A DNA stretch of 64,000 bases, from the NCBI RefSeq assembly GCF_023897015.1, contig NZ_JAMHFY010000005.1, forward strand, positions 62,001 to 126,000. The letters run 5' to 3'. Shown here one piece after another: positions 17,381-25,870 of the stretch. The stretch's first letter is position 1. Each line of letters starts with the position of its first letter. Below the pieces are notes generated by a model. The model saw only the letters and a list, made by a program, of their open reading frames with translations, was not told the origin of the DNA and searched no databases. A program made the translations under genes and the position numbers. The stretch is from Desulfosporosinus nitroreducens. GTDB lineage: Bacteria > Bacillota > Desulfitobacteriia > Desulfitobacteriales > Desulfitobacteriaceae.

Positions 17381-19210
17381 ATGGCGTTAGATGGTGTAAC
17401 CCTCGCCTATTTAGTTAAAGAGCTTGCTCCACTGCTGATCGGAGCACGTATTGATAAAATTTTTCAACCAGAAAAGGAAGAAGTCCATTTCCAATTACGA
17501 CAGCAGGGATCCGGGCGACTCCTGCTTAGTGCAAGTGCCACATCCCCCCGCTTCCATCTCACACAGGAAAACAAAAAAAACCCAACCTCCCCGCCTATGT
17601 TTTGCATGATTTTGCGCAAGCACCTCGAAGGCGGTAAACTCGTTAGTCTTCAACAAAGTGAGCTAGAACGTGTCGTCACTTTTGAGTTCCAAAATTACAA
17701 TGACCGCGGGGATTTAGTCTCATTGCATCTTCACTTAGAAATTATGGGAAAACACAGCAATCTTATCTTGGTTGACCCCTCAACAAATACCATTCTCGAT
17801 GGTCTAAAAAGGTATTCACACGCCCTCAGCCACTATCGAGAAGTATTGCCCGGCCGACCATATCTGACTCCTCCCTCTCAAGGTAAACAACCTCCGCTAG
17901 AAGACGAAGAACTTTGGCGACAAACCCTATATGAGGAAGCGATAGATCGACCCATAACCGGCATACTCCTCGCACGTTTTGCAGGGATCAGCCCGGAATT
18001 GGCACGGGAAATCGTCATCCAAGCCGGATTGAACACTGAAACCCTTCTCCAGCAGTGCGGGGATATTGATCTTTCAAGGCTTTTCCAAGCTTATCGAAGG
18101 CTATCCAATCCAGAGGGTTTTCCCGAGACTCAGCCTTGCTTGTATTACAACTCGGCACCCCGACCCCAACTTGTCGCTTTTAGTTTTGTCCCTTTCCAGC
18201 AATACCATGAGTTAAGAATCGAACGGTTTCCATCTTTGAATGATGCGATCCAGAGCTTTTATCAATCTAAATCCGGCAATAACTCCCTTGAATCTAAAAG
18301 GGGTTCTTTGCGAAAGATTGTCCAGGAACAGTACACCCACACCAGCAAGAAGCTTAAAATATACAATGAAGCAGAATCTAATGCGCAAAACGGTTTAGCT
18401 TATCAAAGATGGGGCGAACTCCTTACCGCAAACCTCTACCGAATTCCGTCCGGAACGAGCGAGGCCATCCTAGAAGACTACTATGATCCCTCAGCCCCTT
18501 CCGCAGTCATTCCTCTTAATCCACATATAAGTGCTATTGACAACGCTCAACGCTATTACAAACTCTATAACAAAGCTAAAGCGACTTTGCTTAAAACAAA
18601 AGAGCTCAAAGAAAACACGCTCGAGGAGATTAACTACCTCGAGACCTTGCGGTACAATCTAGATCAAGCTTCCTCTCTTAAAGAGCTTGGTGAAATTCAT
18701 GTCGAACTTGCGGGACAAGGATATGTTGCTGGTAAACAGCTAAAAAAGGAAGTCCCCGCTAAAAAAGGCCGCACAAAATTGAATTCCAAGGCCAAAGCAA
18801 AATCCCCCAAGGAATCTCCTCAGCCCCGAGTTTATCGTTCCAGCCAAGACCGTGTCATTTTTGTCGGAAAAAACAACGCTCAAAATGATTGGTTATCGTT
18901 ACGCAAAGGAAAACCAAACGATCTTTGGCTACACACCAAAGTGATCCCTGGTTCACACGTTCTGATTCCCCTCGAGGAAGGAGAAGAGTTCCCAGACGAT
19001 GCTACCCTCGAAGAGGCAGCTGCCCTAGCAATCTATTACAGCCAAGCGCGCGGTTCATCTCAAGTCGCTGTCGATTATACTCATGTCAAACAGCTTAAGA
19101 AGCCTAACTCTGCAAAACCCGGAATGGTAGTTTACGACCAGAACTGGACTTTATACCTCACGCCAAAACAAGAGATCTTGGAGCGGTTGCTGGACAGTGA
19201 AGAGTTTTAG
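17381..19210 (+). CDS. rqcH: Rqc2 homologue RqcH (NFACT protein; formerly fibronectin-binding FbpA/YloA)
   Basis: Binds obstructed 50S subunits and adds C-terminal alanine tails to stalled nascent chains in ribosome quality control. It is 609 residues, slightly longer than usual because of a lysine-rich linker near 455-485. The N-terminal NFACT-N domain starts MALDGVTLAYLVKELAPLL with IDKIFQP; a helix-hairpin region (ILLARFAGISPELAREI), a coiled coil (about 340-440) and the C-terminal NFACT-R domain (GKNNAQNDWLSLRKGKPNDL, LWLHTKVIPGSHVLI) follow. ATG behind GAAAGGATG. Divergent from yloB, as in the yloA-yloB neighbourhood of Bacillus. Confidence 0.93.
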   Translation: MALDGVTLAYLVKELAPLLIGARIDKIFQPEKEEVHFQLRQQGSGRLLLSASATSPRFHLTQENKKNPTSPPMFCMILRKHLEGGKLVSLQQSELERVVTFEFQNYNDRGDLVSLHLHLEIMGKHSNLILVDPSTNTILDGLKRYSHALSHYREVLPGRPYLTPPSQGKQPPLEDEELWRQTLYEEAIDRPITGILLARFAGISPELAREIVIQAGLNTETLLQQCGDIDLSRLFQAYRRLSNPEGFPETQPCLYYNSAPRPQLVAFSFVPFQQYHELRIERFPSLNDAIQSFYQSKSGNNSLESKRGSLRKIVQEQYTHTSKKLKIYNEAESNAQNGLAYQRWGELLTANLYRIPSGTSEAILEDYYDPSAPSAVIPLNPHISAIDNAQRYYKLYNKAKATLLKTKELKENTLEEINYLETLRYNLDQASSLKELGEIHVELAGQGYVAGKQLKKEVPAKKGRTKLNSKAKAKSPKESPQPRVYRSSQDRVIFVGKNNAQNDWLSLRKGKPNDLWLHTKVIPGSHVLIPLEEGEEFPDDATLEEAAALAIYYSQARGSSQVAVDYTHVKQLKKPNSAKPGMVVYDQNWTLYLTPKQEILERLLDSEEF

Positions 19211-19226
19211 ATTTAGATCATAAAGA

Positions 19227-19270
19227 GATACAACGAGCAGAAATCAGCACTGATTTCTGCTCGTTGTATC
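19227..19270 (+). terminator. 21-bp perfect palindrome after rqcH
   Basis: Positions 19227-19247 pair perfectly with 19250-19270 with only 2 nt between, giving a 44-nt palindrome 16 nt after the rqcH stop. A TT follows but no long T run. It most likely acts as the terminator; such a long perfect palindrome could also be a protein binding site. Nothing else is seen up to 19413. Confidence 0.7.
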
Positions 19271-19413
19271 TTCGTAGTATTTTCGTGGATTTCCGACTCT
19301 TATCTGCCTTTTGTGTTGTCAACCATTAAATTGTGAGATAGAGCTTATGGCCTATTAAGCTATAGCGCATATTAGTGAGAAATCCTTGCTTAGGTGCATT
19401 TATTATGAATGCT

Positions 19414-20292
19414 TCATACATATGGATGTTCCCAGTGCTCTGGGCGATCGAGTGACAAGGGTATCTTTGTGCTAGCATCACCCTTCGCTACGTTGAGTTG
19501 AGCTTGCGTTAGAAAGATACTCTTGGTGAAGTCAGCTCCTCTGAGATCAGCATCTCGGAAATCAGCCCCGATTAAATCAGTTCCACTCAAGTCTGTTCCA
19601 CTAAGGTTTGCCGTAATAAGGCAGGCTCCTCTCAAGTTGGCTCCTCTAAGGTCCATTTTTCTAAGATCAGCACCAATAAGACAAGCTCCTCGACCGAAGG
19701 TCTTCCGGCGTTGCGAATGTACCTTCTGCCCACGACGAGCTTCGGTTCGCACAAGTTCACTGGTCTTTAAGAGCAGAGTATTAACTTCAGCTCGATGTGC
19801 TGCCACGTCCAGTTCTTCGAGAGAATCCGGACTGAGGTGAGTGAGGCATTCCGTCTTAGCGAGCATTAAACTGAGCGCGCCATGAATAGGACGAGCTGGT
19901 TGTAATGTTAGCGTTTCCGTTAGATACCAAAGTAACTCATGGAGTTGCCGCATGATTAAGAACACCTTGAACATTTGATTCGCAGATTCCGGGACTTTCC
20001 GCCAGTCGTGTCCACCAAAGCTGACTTGGGAAACCTTTTGACCAGCTCCAAAGCAGTCAAATGCAGTGCACCCTTTAAGGCCTAGTTCTCTGAGATTTTT
20101 GTGAATGTTGCAACGAAAGTCTGGTTGCAGGTTAAGGCAAGCTTGACCTGCCTCTTTGTTGTTTGGGAAGCCTTCCGAAGCAGAAAAGTACAAAGCCACA
20201 CAGCACAAACCGAAACAGGTTTCGCAGTCAGCTCGCAAATTCTGGCGATTCTTTTCTGGGAAGGATACTGAATACTCGTGATTCTCGGACAA
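19414..20292 (-). CDS. Cysteine-cluster / pentapeptide-repeat protein
   Basis: A 292-residue protein starting with TTG behind AGGAGG. The first 75 residues are cysteine-rich (CETCFGLCC, then CLN, CNIH, CTAFDC), a YkgJ-like putative metal or Fe-S cluster. The C-terminal part from about 205 is a pentapeptide repeat stretch (LIGADLRKMDLRGANLRGAC, LSGTDLSGTDLIGADF) forming a right-handed quadrilateral helix. The middle is helical and unrecognised. The combination recurs in Firmicutes as a conserved protein of unknown function; a DNA-gyrase-protection role as in Qnr is only a possibility. Confidence 0.8.
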   Translation of the reverse strand: MSENHEYSVSFPEKNRQNLRADCETCFGLCCVALYFSASEGFPNNKEAGQACLNLQPDFRCNIHKNLRELGLKGCTAFDCFGAGQKVSQVSFGGHDWRKVPESANQMFKVFLIMRQLHELLWYLTETLTLQPARPIHGALSLMLAKTECLTHLSPDSLEELDVAAHRAEVNTLLLKTSELVRTEARRGQKVHSQRRKTFGRGACLIGADLRKMDLRGANLRGACLITANLSGTDLSGTDLIGADFRDADLRGADFTKSIFLTQAQLNVAKGDASTKIPLSLDRPEHWEHPYV

Positions 20293-20357
20293 CTATTCTT
20301 GCCTCCTCAACTTATTTTGTACGGATTTTAATTTCATAGAATCATCTCAATTCTCAA

Positions 20358-20747
20358 TTATTTCGTCTTTTTCAATTTGCTCTCTGCTCGTTTTATATTC
20401 TCGATGACTCTAAATTTAACTATCTCGCTAATTAATTGATAAGGCAGTGGCTTTTCTATCGGAAATTGTATTGACCCTTTTGAGAGTTTGTATTCCGATA
20501 ATTCTTCTTTAAACGCCTCAATTCCACTAGGAGCTGGATAAAATCCTATATGATTTTTATAAGCAGCAAAATGTACTAAGTTTCCTTGTAAGAAAAAAGT
20601 AGGCATTTGATAACTTATCTTTTCTTTTGCATCTGGTGCAGAGTCTTGGATAACTTTCCTTAGGATTTTAAGAATTTCCTGAATCTCGGGAGGAAATTTC
20701 AAAATATAATCGTCAATGGATTCATAAGCTGTTTTTTTCGCTTCCAT
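20358..20747 (-). CDS. DUF1801 / YdhG-like protein
   Basis: A 129-residue protein of the DUF1801 family: ESIDDYILKFPPEIQEILKI, SYQMPTFF, HFAAYKNHIGFYPAPSGI, and a terminal helix. The family includes frataxin-like YdhG (iron chaperone) of B. subtilis; the role here is unknown. ATG at 20747 lies behind AGGAG. It lies just upstream of a transposase-repeat element and may have arrived with the accessory island. Confidence 0.85.
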   Translation of the reverse strand: MEAKKTAYESIDDYILKFPPEIQEILKILRKVIQDSAPDAKEKISYQMPTFFLQGNLVHFAAYKNHIGFYPAPSGIEAFKEELSEYKLSKGSIQFPIEKPLPYQLISEIVKFRVIENIKRAESKLKKTK

Positions 20748-20827
20748 AATTTCTCCTTTTCATAAAGCTTCTTGGATATCGCATCTTTTAAGAAACAATT
20801 TTCTCCGGAAAATATACCTCGGGACAC

Positions 20828-20886
20828 GTTGGACAAGGGGGGACAAGCGGGGGACAAGGGGGGACAAGGGGACAGGTTCATTGTCC
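20828..20886 (+). repeat. GGGACAAG tandem array, left flank of transposase
   Basis: Four to five imperfect copies of GGGACAAG with G-rich spacers, ending in GGGGACAGGTTC and then ATTGTCCC. Read towards the transposase it has the same order as the right flank read on the opposite strand, so the two arrays are inverted around the gene. A TCCCTCGGCCT direct repeat follows at 20884-20894 and recurs at 21726-21736. Confidence 0.8.
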
Positions 20887-20902
20887 CTCGGCCTCTCTCC
20901 TC

Positions 20903-21679
20903 TTACGCTCTGTCAATAACACTCCTCGATATTCCTGTGATTCTCGCTAATTGTCTTGTAGAAACACCTGAAATACTAATCAATTCTCTTAGGACATTAT
21001 CCCGTTGCTTTTTTTGAAGTCTATGTAATTCCATAAACGAAGAAAATCCCAAGTTATTCAAAAAAACCTTTACGTCTTCATCAGTCAAGTTCTTTCTTTC
21101 CGAATAGTCCAAACATTGATCATCGTTTCCTTCATTTGTAAAGATACGAAAAAGTTCTTTCGCTTCTACACGATTATCCGATAATAAATCCAAAGCAAAA
21201 TTAATATCTGAAACCCTAGGTGTTTCCAGATAATCTTGATAACTGCTCCACCTAAATTGTTTAATATCGTTTATGATTCCTGCCTTTATGGGATTTTGAT
21301 GAATATATCTTAAAACTGTAAGAAAATATGCATCCGTCTCTACTACTTCACTCCTAAAACGTTCCTGAAATAAATGTCCACAGCGTTCGTATTTCTGATT
21401 ATACCAATATACATAGCTACTACTAATCCTTTTAATTGCGTTTGATATAGGTTCATTTGTCTCTCTAAGCAGTAAGTGAATGTGGTTATTCATTAGGCAA
21501 TAACCATAAACGATGTAATTACTGACTAATTTATAATGCTCAATTGTATCGATAAATCTCTGGCGATCTTCGTTATCTTCAAATAGATTTTGTTTATTAA
21601 TACCTCTAAGCATTATATGGTAAACACCAGTATCGCTTTTCTTCCTTGCGGGAGCCTTGGCATTAACACACTCCCCCAT
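20903..21679 (-). CDS. REP-associated tyrosine transposase (RAYT, IS200/Y1 family)
   Basis: A 258-residue HUH single-strand transposase. N-terminal GVYHIMLRGINKQNLF, the HUH motif NNHIHLLL near residue 67, and the downstream catalytic tyrosine region FLTVLRYIHQNPIKAG near 120 are present. The last 90 residues form an extra domain ending in a helix-turn-helix-like SGVSTRQLARITGISRSVID, typical of the larger RAYTs. The gene looks intact. It is flanked by inverted GGGACAAG arrays, which are likely its recognition sequences. ATG at 21679 has only a weak ribosome site, so the start is provisional. Confidence 0.88.
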   Translation of the reverse strand: MGECVNAKAPARKKSDTGVYHIMLRGINKQNLFEDNEDRQRFIDTIEHYKLVSNYIVYGYCLMNNHIHLLLRETNEPISNAIKRISSSYVYWYNQKYERCGHLFQERFRSEVVETDAYFLTVLRYIHQNPIKAGIINDIKQFRWSSYQDYLETPRVSDINFALDLLSDNRVEAKELFRIFTNEGNDDQCLDYSERKNLTDEDVKVFLNNLGFSSFMELHRLQKKQRDNVLRELISISGVSTRQLARITGISRSVIDRA

Positions 21680-21782
21680 TTAATAACTCATCTCGCCTAA
21701 AGTTTTAGTGAGGATGATCCCCCTCTCCCTCGGCCTTTCCGCTTTGGTTGCTTTGGTTTTCTTAGGTTAGTCTGGGAACACC

Positions 21783-21826
21783 TAACCTGTCCCGCGCTTG
21801 TCCCGCTTGTCCCGCTTGTCCCGGTT
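21783..21826 (-). repeat. GGGACAAG tandem array, right flank of transposase
   Basis: On the minus strand three GGGACAAGC units and a GCGGGACAGGTTAG terminal unit point towards the transposase gene. The terminal GGGACAGGTT is identical to that of the left array. Together the two arrays form an inverted pair about 0.9 kb apart, the architecture expected of a REP/RAYT unit. Confidence 0.8.
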
Positions 21827-21856
21827 CCAGCACCCCCGATTTCGTTGCTGTCAAGT

Positions 21857-22543
21857 CTAGAACCTCGGAAAGCGAAAATGCCCTGTCATCTGAGAAGGCC
21901 AGCTCTGCAGTTGATCGGATTCCTTGGGTGTGGGGCCAGAATTATGGAGTATATACGGGACACCATCGGGTCTGCGTTTATCAGATACGATGGCGATATG
22001 TTCATGGGGCGGACCGTAGGTCACAATGTCCCCTGCTTGCCAAAGCGTTAGATTCTCTACATCCTCTGGCTTGACCTCGAGAGTTAATTCCTGGGCATTT
22101 CTCCGAAAAAAGACTATGAGATTAGGTACTCTTCGAAAGTCAATGTTCGGATCTGCCCTCCCCTCTATGCGAGAATACTTACCAAAATTGGCCCGAATAT
22201 CTTGATCCACTAAACCCTTCAGGTCATAGCCCGCATCTCGAAATGCTCGCCATACGACATCCGTACAGACGCCTTCACTTTCTGGCGGATAGCCCTTCTG
22301 ATAATAGGCACTGCGATACTGCGGTTGTCTCTCTACCTCGGCTTTTGCACCAGCCACAATGTCTTCCAGGTCGTTTAAACCATCGTCATCCTTGTCAATT
22401 GGACAAGTAATGACAGGAACTTTAATAGAGGGCAAAAAAGGAATTGAACTTTTAAAATGAGGTGTTTTCCCTAAAAATAAGACCCCATTCACGACACCGC
22501 CAATCACCAAAATTAGCGGTACCCAATAATACCATTTCTTCAA
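21857..22543 (-). CDS. DUF1287 family protein, membrane-anchored
   Basis: A 228-residue DUF1287 protein. I choose TTG at 22543, preceded by AGGAGG, over the frame's upstream start. One N-terminal membrane segment (YYWVPLILVIGGVVNGVLFL) exports the domain. The conserved core shows a cysteine in GVCTDVVWRAFRDAGYD and a histidine in GDIVTYGPPHEHIAIVSDKR, resembling an NlpC/P60-type Cys-His pair, then YILHNSGPTPKE. A peptidoglycan-related hydrolase or amidase activity is a reasonable inference; no function is established. A calcium-like DKDDDGLNDLED sequence lies near residue 45. Confidence 0.85.
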   Translation of the reverse strand: MKKWYYWVPLILVIGGVVNGVLFLGKTPHFKSSIPFLPSIKVPVITCPIDKDDDGLNDLEDIVAGAKAEVERQPQYRSAYYQKGYPPESEGVCTDVVWRAFRDAGYDLKGLVDQDIRANFGKYSRIEGRADPNIDFRRVPNLIVFFRRNAQELTLEVKPEDVENLTLWQAGDIVTYGPPHEHIAIVSDKRRPDGVPYILHNSGPTPKESDQLQSWPSQMTGHFRFPRF

Positions 22544-22654
22544 AATCTCTCCTCCTGTCAGAAAACTTGGCAAACACCAAACCCTTGACCGCTGGCCATA
22601 AGTAGAACTGGCTTTCGAGATCAGAAAGCCGCCAAGGATTGCACGACGTTGTAA

Positions 22655-24151
22655 CTATATCTTGGATCCTAATCCAAAATGATTAAGAATCATAGGGTAC
22701 AGATCAATAATTCTCGCGTGGTCAAATTCAACCGGCATGCCTGCAATGATCATCGGCACCGTCGAATCTTCTTCCTCTAGTGACCCATGGCTCCCTCCTC
22801 CCGGGTGAATAGGTGCCCCGAGGGCAAAATATTCATACCCCAAGACCGCTGAAACGGCAATTCGGCTTCCACCTCGCGCCTCAAGGGCTGATATTAAACG
22901 ATTAAAAGCATCCGGAAACTTACCGAATTCAATAATTTGTTCGCTTAATACTCGAGCATCAACCACTGATAAGTCCCCTTCATAGGACCAGGTTTGACCA
23001 TAAACATCTCGAAAAGGACCCCTGCGAGAAAAGAAAAGTTGTTTTTCAGTCCCACCTTGAACAACGCAAAACTTATTTTCAGAGACTTTCCAGCTAATTT
23101 GAGCGTTGCGCGGATCTTTTGCCAAGATACCCACTACCTCTGGCAAAAGATCATCTTTTCTCTGCAGAATGTAAATAAAAGCCATCCGCTCATTTGGACA
23201 AATGGCAATCTCATGCCTATTATCTTCTCCGCTTGCTTCTTCCGTAGCTTTTAATCGCTTAAACGACTTTAAGGCACTATCTAAATCGATCAGGTACTCT
23301 TTTCCTAAGCCAACAGTTGACTGGGCATGGTCTCCCGTGACAATAATTACGTTTTCCTCTAATGCTTTTTCCCAAGTACCGAACTCATCTAGGACTGATG
23401 CCACTTGTTGGTCTGCATACTCAATGGAAAACCCCGAGCGCAAAGGGCCATGTTGGTGTGAATATTTATCATTATCCGGAAAGTATACAATCATGAAATC
23501 AGGTTGTTGTCGTTCTCGGACAAGTTGTGCCGCAATTTTACCGGAAAAGGTATCATTAAAACCAAAGCGATGAAAGGGCCCTCTCGGATATGCCCCTGCC
23601 CTTCCTGAGAAAGGGGGATGGATAAGCTGACCTAAAGTTAAGTGCGAGGGACCTGAAACATCTTCCCGATTGAGACGAAACCCCGTCCCTAAAGCTAATG
23701 TAAATGGAACTTTCGCTAGGTATGTGTGTCTAGCTCGATGCATAAAAAAATTAACATTCCCCGTACTGTAACCGCCTGCTTCCAGTTCTTCATACAAGGT
23801 TGGGGTTTTAGTATTCAGGTGATCTTCATTGAGATTAAGTAATAAGTTGCGGAGAACTTTCTCTAAACCAATCTTCAGGATGCTTTGCCAAGTAGCTCCG
23901 TAATCCACGATCTTTCTTATCTCCTCATTGTACCAGATAAACCCAGGAACTCCATGCTGATTAGGCCAAGTTCCTGTGATCATGGAACTCGTAGCAACTG
24001 GAGTCATCGTTGGAAAGGAGGAGATAACTCTATCTATGCAGGTGCCGTGTTTAACCAAAAAACGAAACGCAGGAGCATTTCCTTCCGAAAGGATCCTTCC
24101 CAAAACAGAAGGATGAAGGGAGTCTACCACAAATAAGATTACCTTTTTCAT
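22655..24151 (-). CDS. Type I phosphodiesterase/nucleotide pyrophosphatase-like (alkaline phosphatase superfamily)
   Basis: A 498-residue metal-dependent enzyme. The N-terminus KKVILFVVDSLHPS gives the first metal aspartate; FPTMTPVATSSMITG carries the nucleophile threonine; YFPDNDKYSHQHGP and IIVTGDHAQS supply further metal ligands; PGGGSHGSLEEED is near the end. No signal peptide is visible, so it is probably cytosolic. Substrate unknown; phosphonate, nucleotide or phospholipid head-group hydrolysis are all known in the superfamily. ATG at 24151 behind AAGGGAG. The region 24152-24423 holds no feature I can name. Confidence 0.85.
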   Translation of the reverse strand: MKKVILFVVDSLHPSVLGRILSEGNAPAFRFLVKHGTCIDRVISSFPTMTPVATSSMITGTWPNQHGVPGFIWYNEEIRKIVDYGATWQSILKIGLEKVLRNLLLNLNEDHLNTKTPTLYEELEAGGYSTGNVNFFMHRARHTYLAKVPFTLALGTGFRLNREDVSGPSHLTLGQLIHPPFSGRAGAYPRGPFHRFGFNDTFSGKIAAQLVRERQQPDFMIVYFPDNDKYSHQHGPLRSGFSIEYADQQVASVLDEFGTWEKALEENVIIVTGDHAQSTVGLGKEYLIDLDSALKSFKRLKATEEASGEDNRHEIAICPNERMAFIYILQRKDDLLPEVVGILAKDPRNAQISWKVSENKFCVVQGGTEKQLFFSRRGPFRDVYGQTWSYEGDLSVVDARVLSEQIIEFGKFPDAFNRLISALEARGGSRIAVSAVLGYEYFALGAPIHPGGGSHGSLEEEDSTVPMIIAGMPVEFDHARIIDLYPMILNHFGLGSKI

Positions 24152-24423
24152 GATCGACTCCCTTCATCAATTTTGAATAAACATTTTAATACAGAAAGAT
24201 TACACCTATATCTTAGGCGTCTCTTGCATTCATGGGACCGCAAACTGAGCTATCAGGCTGTGAAAGAGGTTTCTCGAGGGATTTAGTAAAATTTAGCTAT
24301 TCGCTTAAAATTAGTATATCAAATTTATTGTTTACTTGTCACGAATTTAGATATATATATCGGATGTATAGGCTATAATCTTGATTTTCTAAGTAGATAA
24401 CTAATTAATAGCGAGGTGCTCTC

Positions 24424-25067
24424 TTAAAACAATTCCGTATTTTGAAGCAATGCTCCAAAAATCAACATATATATTGCGTAGATTACACAAGCAACCAGCT
24501 TATCAGAAGAGCTTAAAGGGGATGCCTTAGCTACCTCCTTTTTGCAGCCTGTGCAATTACCTTCGCACCCGGATATTTTTATAAGAAAAGCTGTTCTCTC
24601 CCCAGAGTCTTCTGGGACTGACTTATTACGCAATAACTTCTTGCTTTTCCTTTTACAAAGTGCTAAGAAATCCAAGAACGCTCCGATCGGACAAAAACAC
24701 CTGCACCAAAACCGTAAAATAAACATAGAGAGCAACAGAATTAAGCCCATAATAATCCATTGAGCGGTATTCCCATCCCCATCGAAAAATACCGAAAAGG
24801 GTTCATAGCTGGCAACTCCTGGATTATTAAATAGAGCGCCAACATTGCGGCTAACCATAGGAATAGCCAGCGACCCCTTCGGGCTGTAGACATTAGTTTG
24901 GGATTTGGTTGATAACTGACCAAATTCAAGGCTTTGTAAGTTCCTTCCTGAACAGCCCCAAACGGGCAAAACCAAGAACAATAGAAGTTTTTTCCCCAGA
25001 GCAACGTAATGACTAATATGCCAATTACCAATGCATACCAAATTGGGCGCTCAAAAAAGGAGGGCAT
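24424..25067 (-). pseudogene. NapH/CcoG-like 4Fe-4S membrane protein, single frameshift
   Basis: A quinol-interacting membrane protein with four hydrophobic segments. The start ATG at 25067 overlaps the ferredoxin stop (TAATG). The first frame gives ERPIWYALVIGILVITLLWG and CSWFCPFGAVQE, then ends at 24741. The second continues with FSVFFDGDGNTAQWIIMGL, CRCFCPIGAFLDF and CEGNCTGC to 24424. Adding one base in the A4 tract at 24795-24798 (T4 on the coding strand) joins them into about 215 residues. Either the gene is inactivated, or the deletion is a read error; ribosomal frameshifting is less likely. All Fe-S motifs survive. Confidence 0.75.
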
Positions 25068-25651
25068 TAGCCCGAGGAAACCGCTTGAAGCTTTTTCTTC
25101 TTCTGACTTTTTTCTGCGGTATAGATATAAGAAAAATGAGGGGTATGACCTGAAGCGATCAACCATTCCATTGTGGTTTCTACCGCTAGCTTCATTCTAT
25201 CTACACAATCTTTCATCGGACATACATGACATTCATCTAAACGCAGTTCTAGGGATGTCAGCAGGCCCAGCTCATACCAAGTCCCTTTAGAAATACTGCT
25301 AAGGCATGTCGGAATCTGCACTGCCCCTTTCTCTTTTTCTACTTTGCTAAGGAAAGGTGTTTGATGATACCCACAGAAAAATTGTGTTATTCCTGCTCGC
25401 TGTTCTTTCACCTCAGTCATAATGGTTGTTTCATCCCATTGCTGTGATCCTAAAACCTGAGTGGGACAATCTGAGAAACACAGGCCGCAACCCAAACACT
25501 TTTCCTTATCTAAGTAGATCTGATGATTATACAGAATTAAGGCTTGCCCCGGACAATGGGAAACACAATGGCTGCATTCTACACCATTGTGTTGTTGGTT
25601 CAAACACCTATTTGTCTCAACTTGCACATATGAACCTTTAGTAAAAAGCAT
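25067..25651 (-). CDS. 4Fe-4S ferredoxin-type protein
   Basis: A 194-residue protein with cysteine clusters CSHCVSHCPGQAL (with an upstream NRCLNQ) and CLGCGLCFSDCPTQV, i.e. two 4Fe-4S sites, then a third group CHVCPMKDC near 160. ATG at 25651 behind AAAGGAG. It is coupled to the NapH-like gene and follows torD, so it probably carried electrons between quinones and a molybdoenzyme that is no longer encoded here. Intact by itself. Confidence 0.82.
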   Translation of the reverse strand: MLFTKGSYVQVETNRCLNQQHNGVECSHCVSHCPGQALILYNHQIYLDKEKCLGCGLCFSDCPTQVLGSQQWDETTIMTEVKEQRAGITQFFCGYHQTPFLSKVEKEKGAVQIPTCLSSISKGTWYELGLLTSLELRLDECHVCPMKDCVDRMKLAVETTMEWLIASGHTPHFSYIYTAEKSQKKKKLQAVSSG

Positions 25652-25870
25652 ACTCCCACTCCTTTTCCTTTACTCTGAGAATTAGTCATTATCTTATCCG
25701 ATGACTAGCCGCCACTACAATAGTATTTGGTGGATTCTATTACCTCACCGCAAGATACTATGATATCTTTATTGGTTAGGAAAACTCCATCTTAAGCACG
25801 AAAGTATCCAGCGGATGCTTTTGCCGAACCGCAACTAGACAAACATCTTTAGTGGTGGGGATGAGAAGCG

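Noticed and set aside
20828-20886. CRISPR-like or satellite repeat
   Set aside because: Units are about 8-10 nt without unique spacers, and the inverted partner array and transposase give a better explanation.
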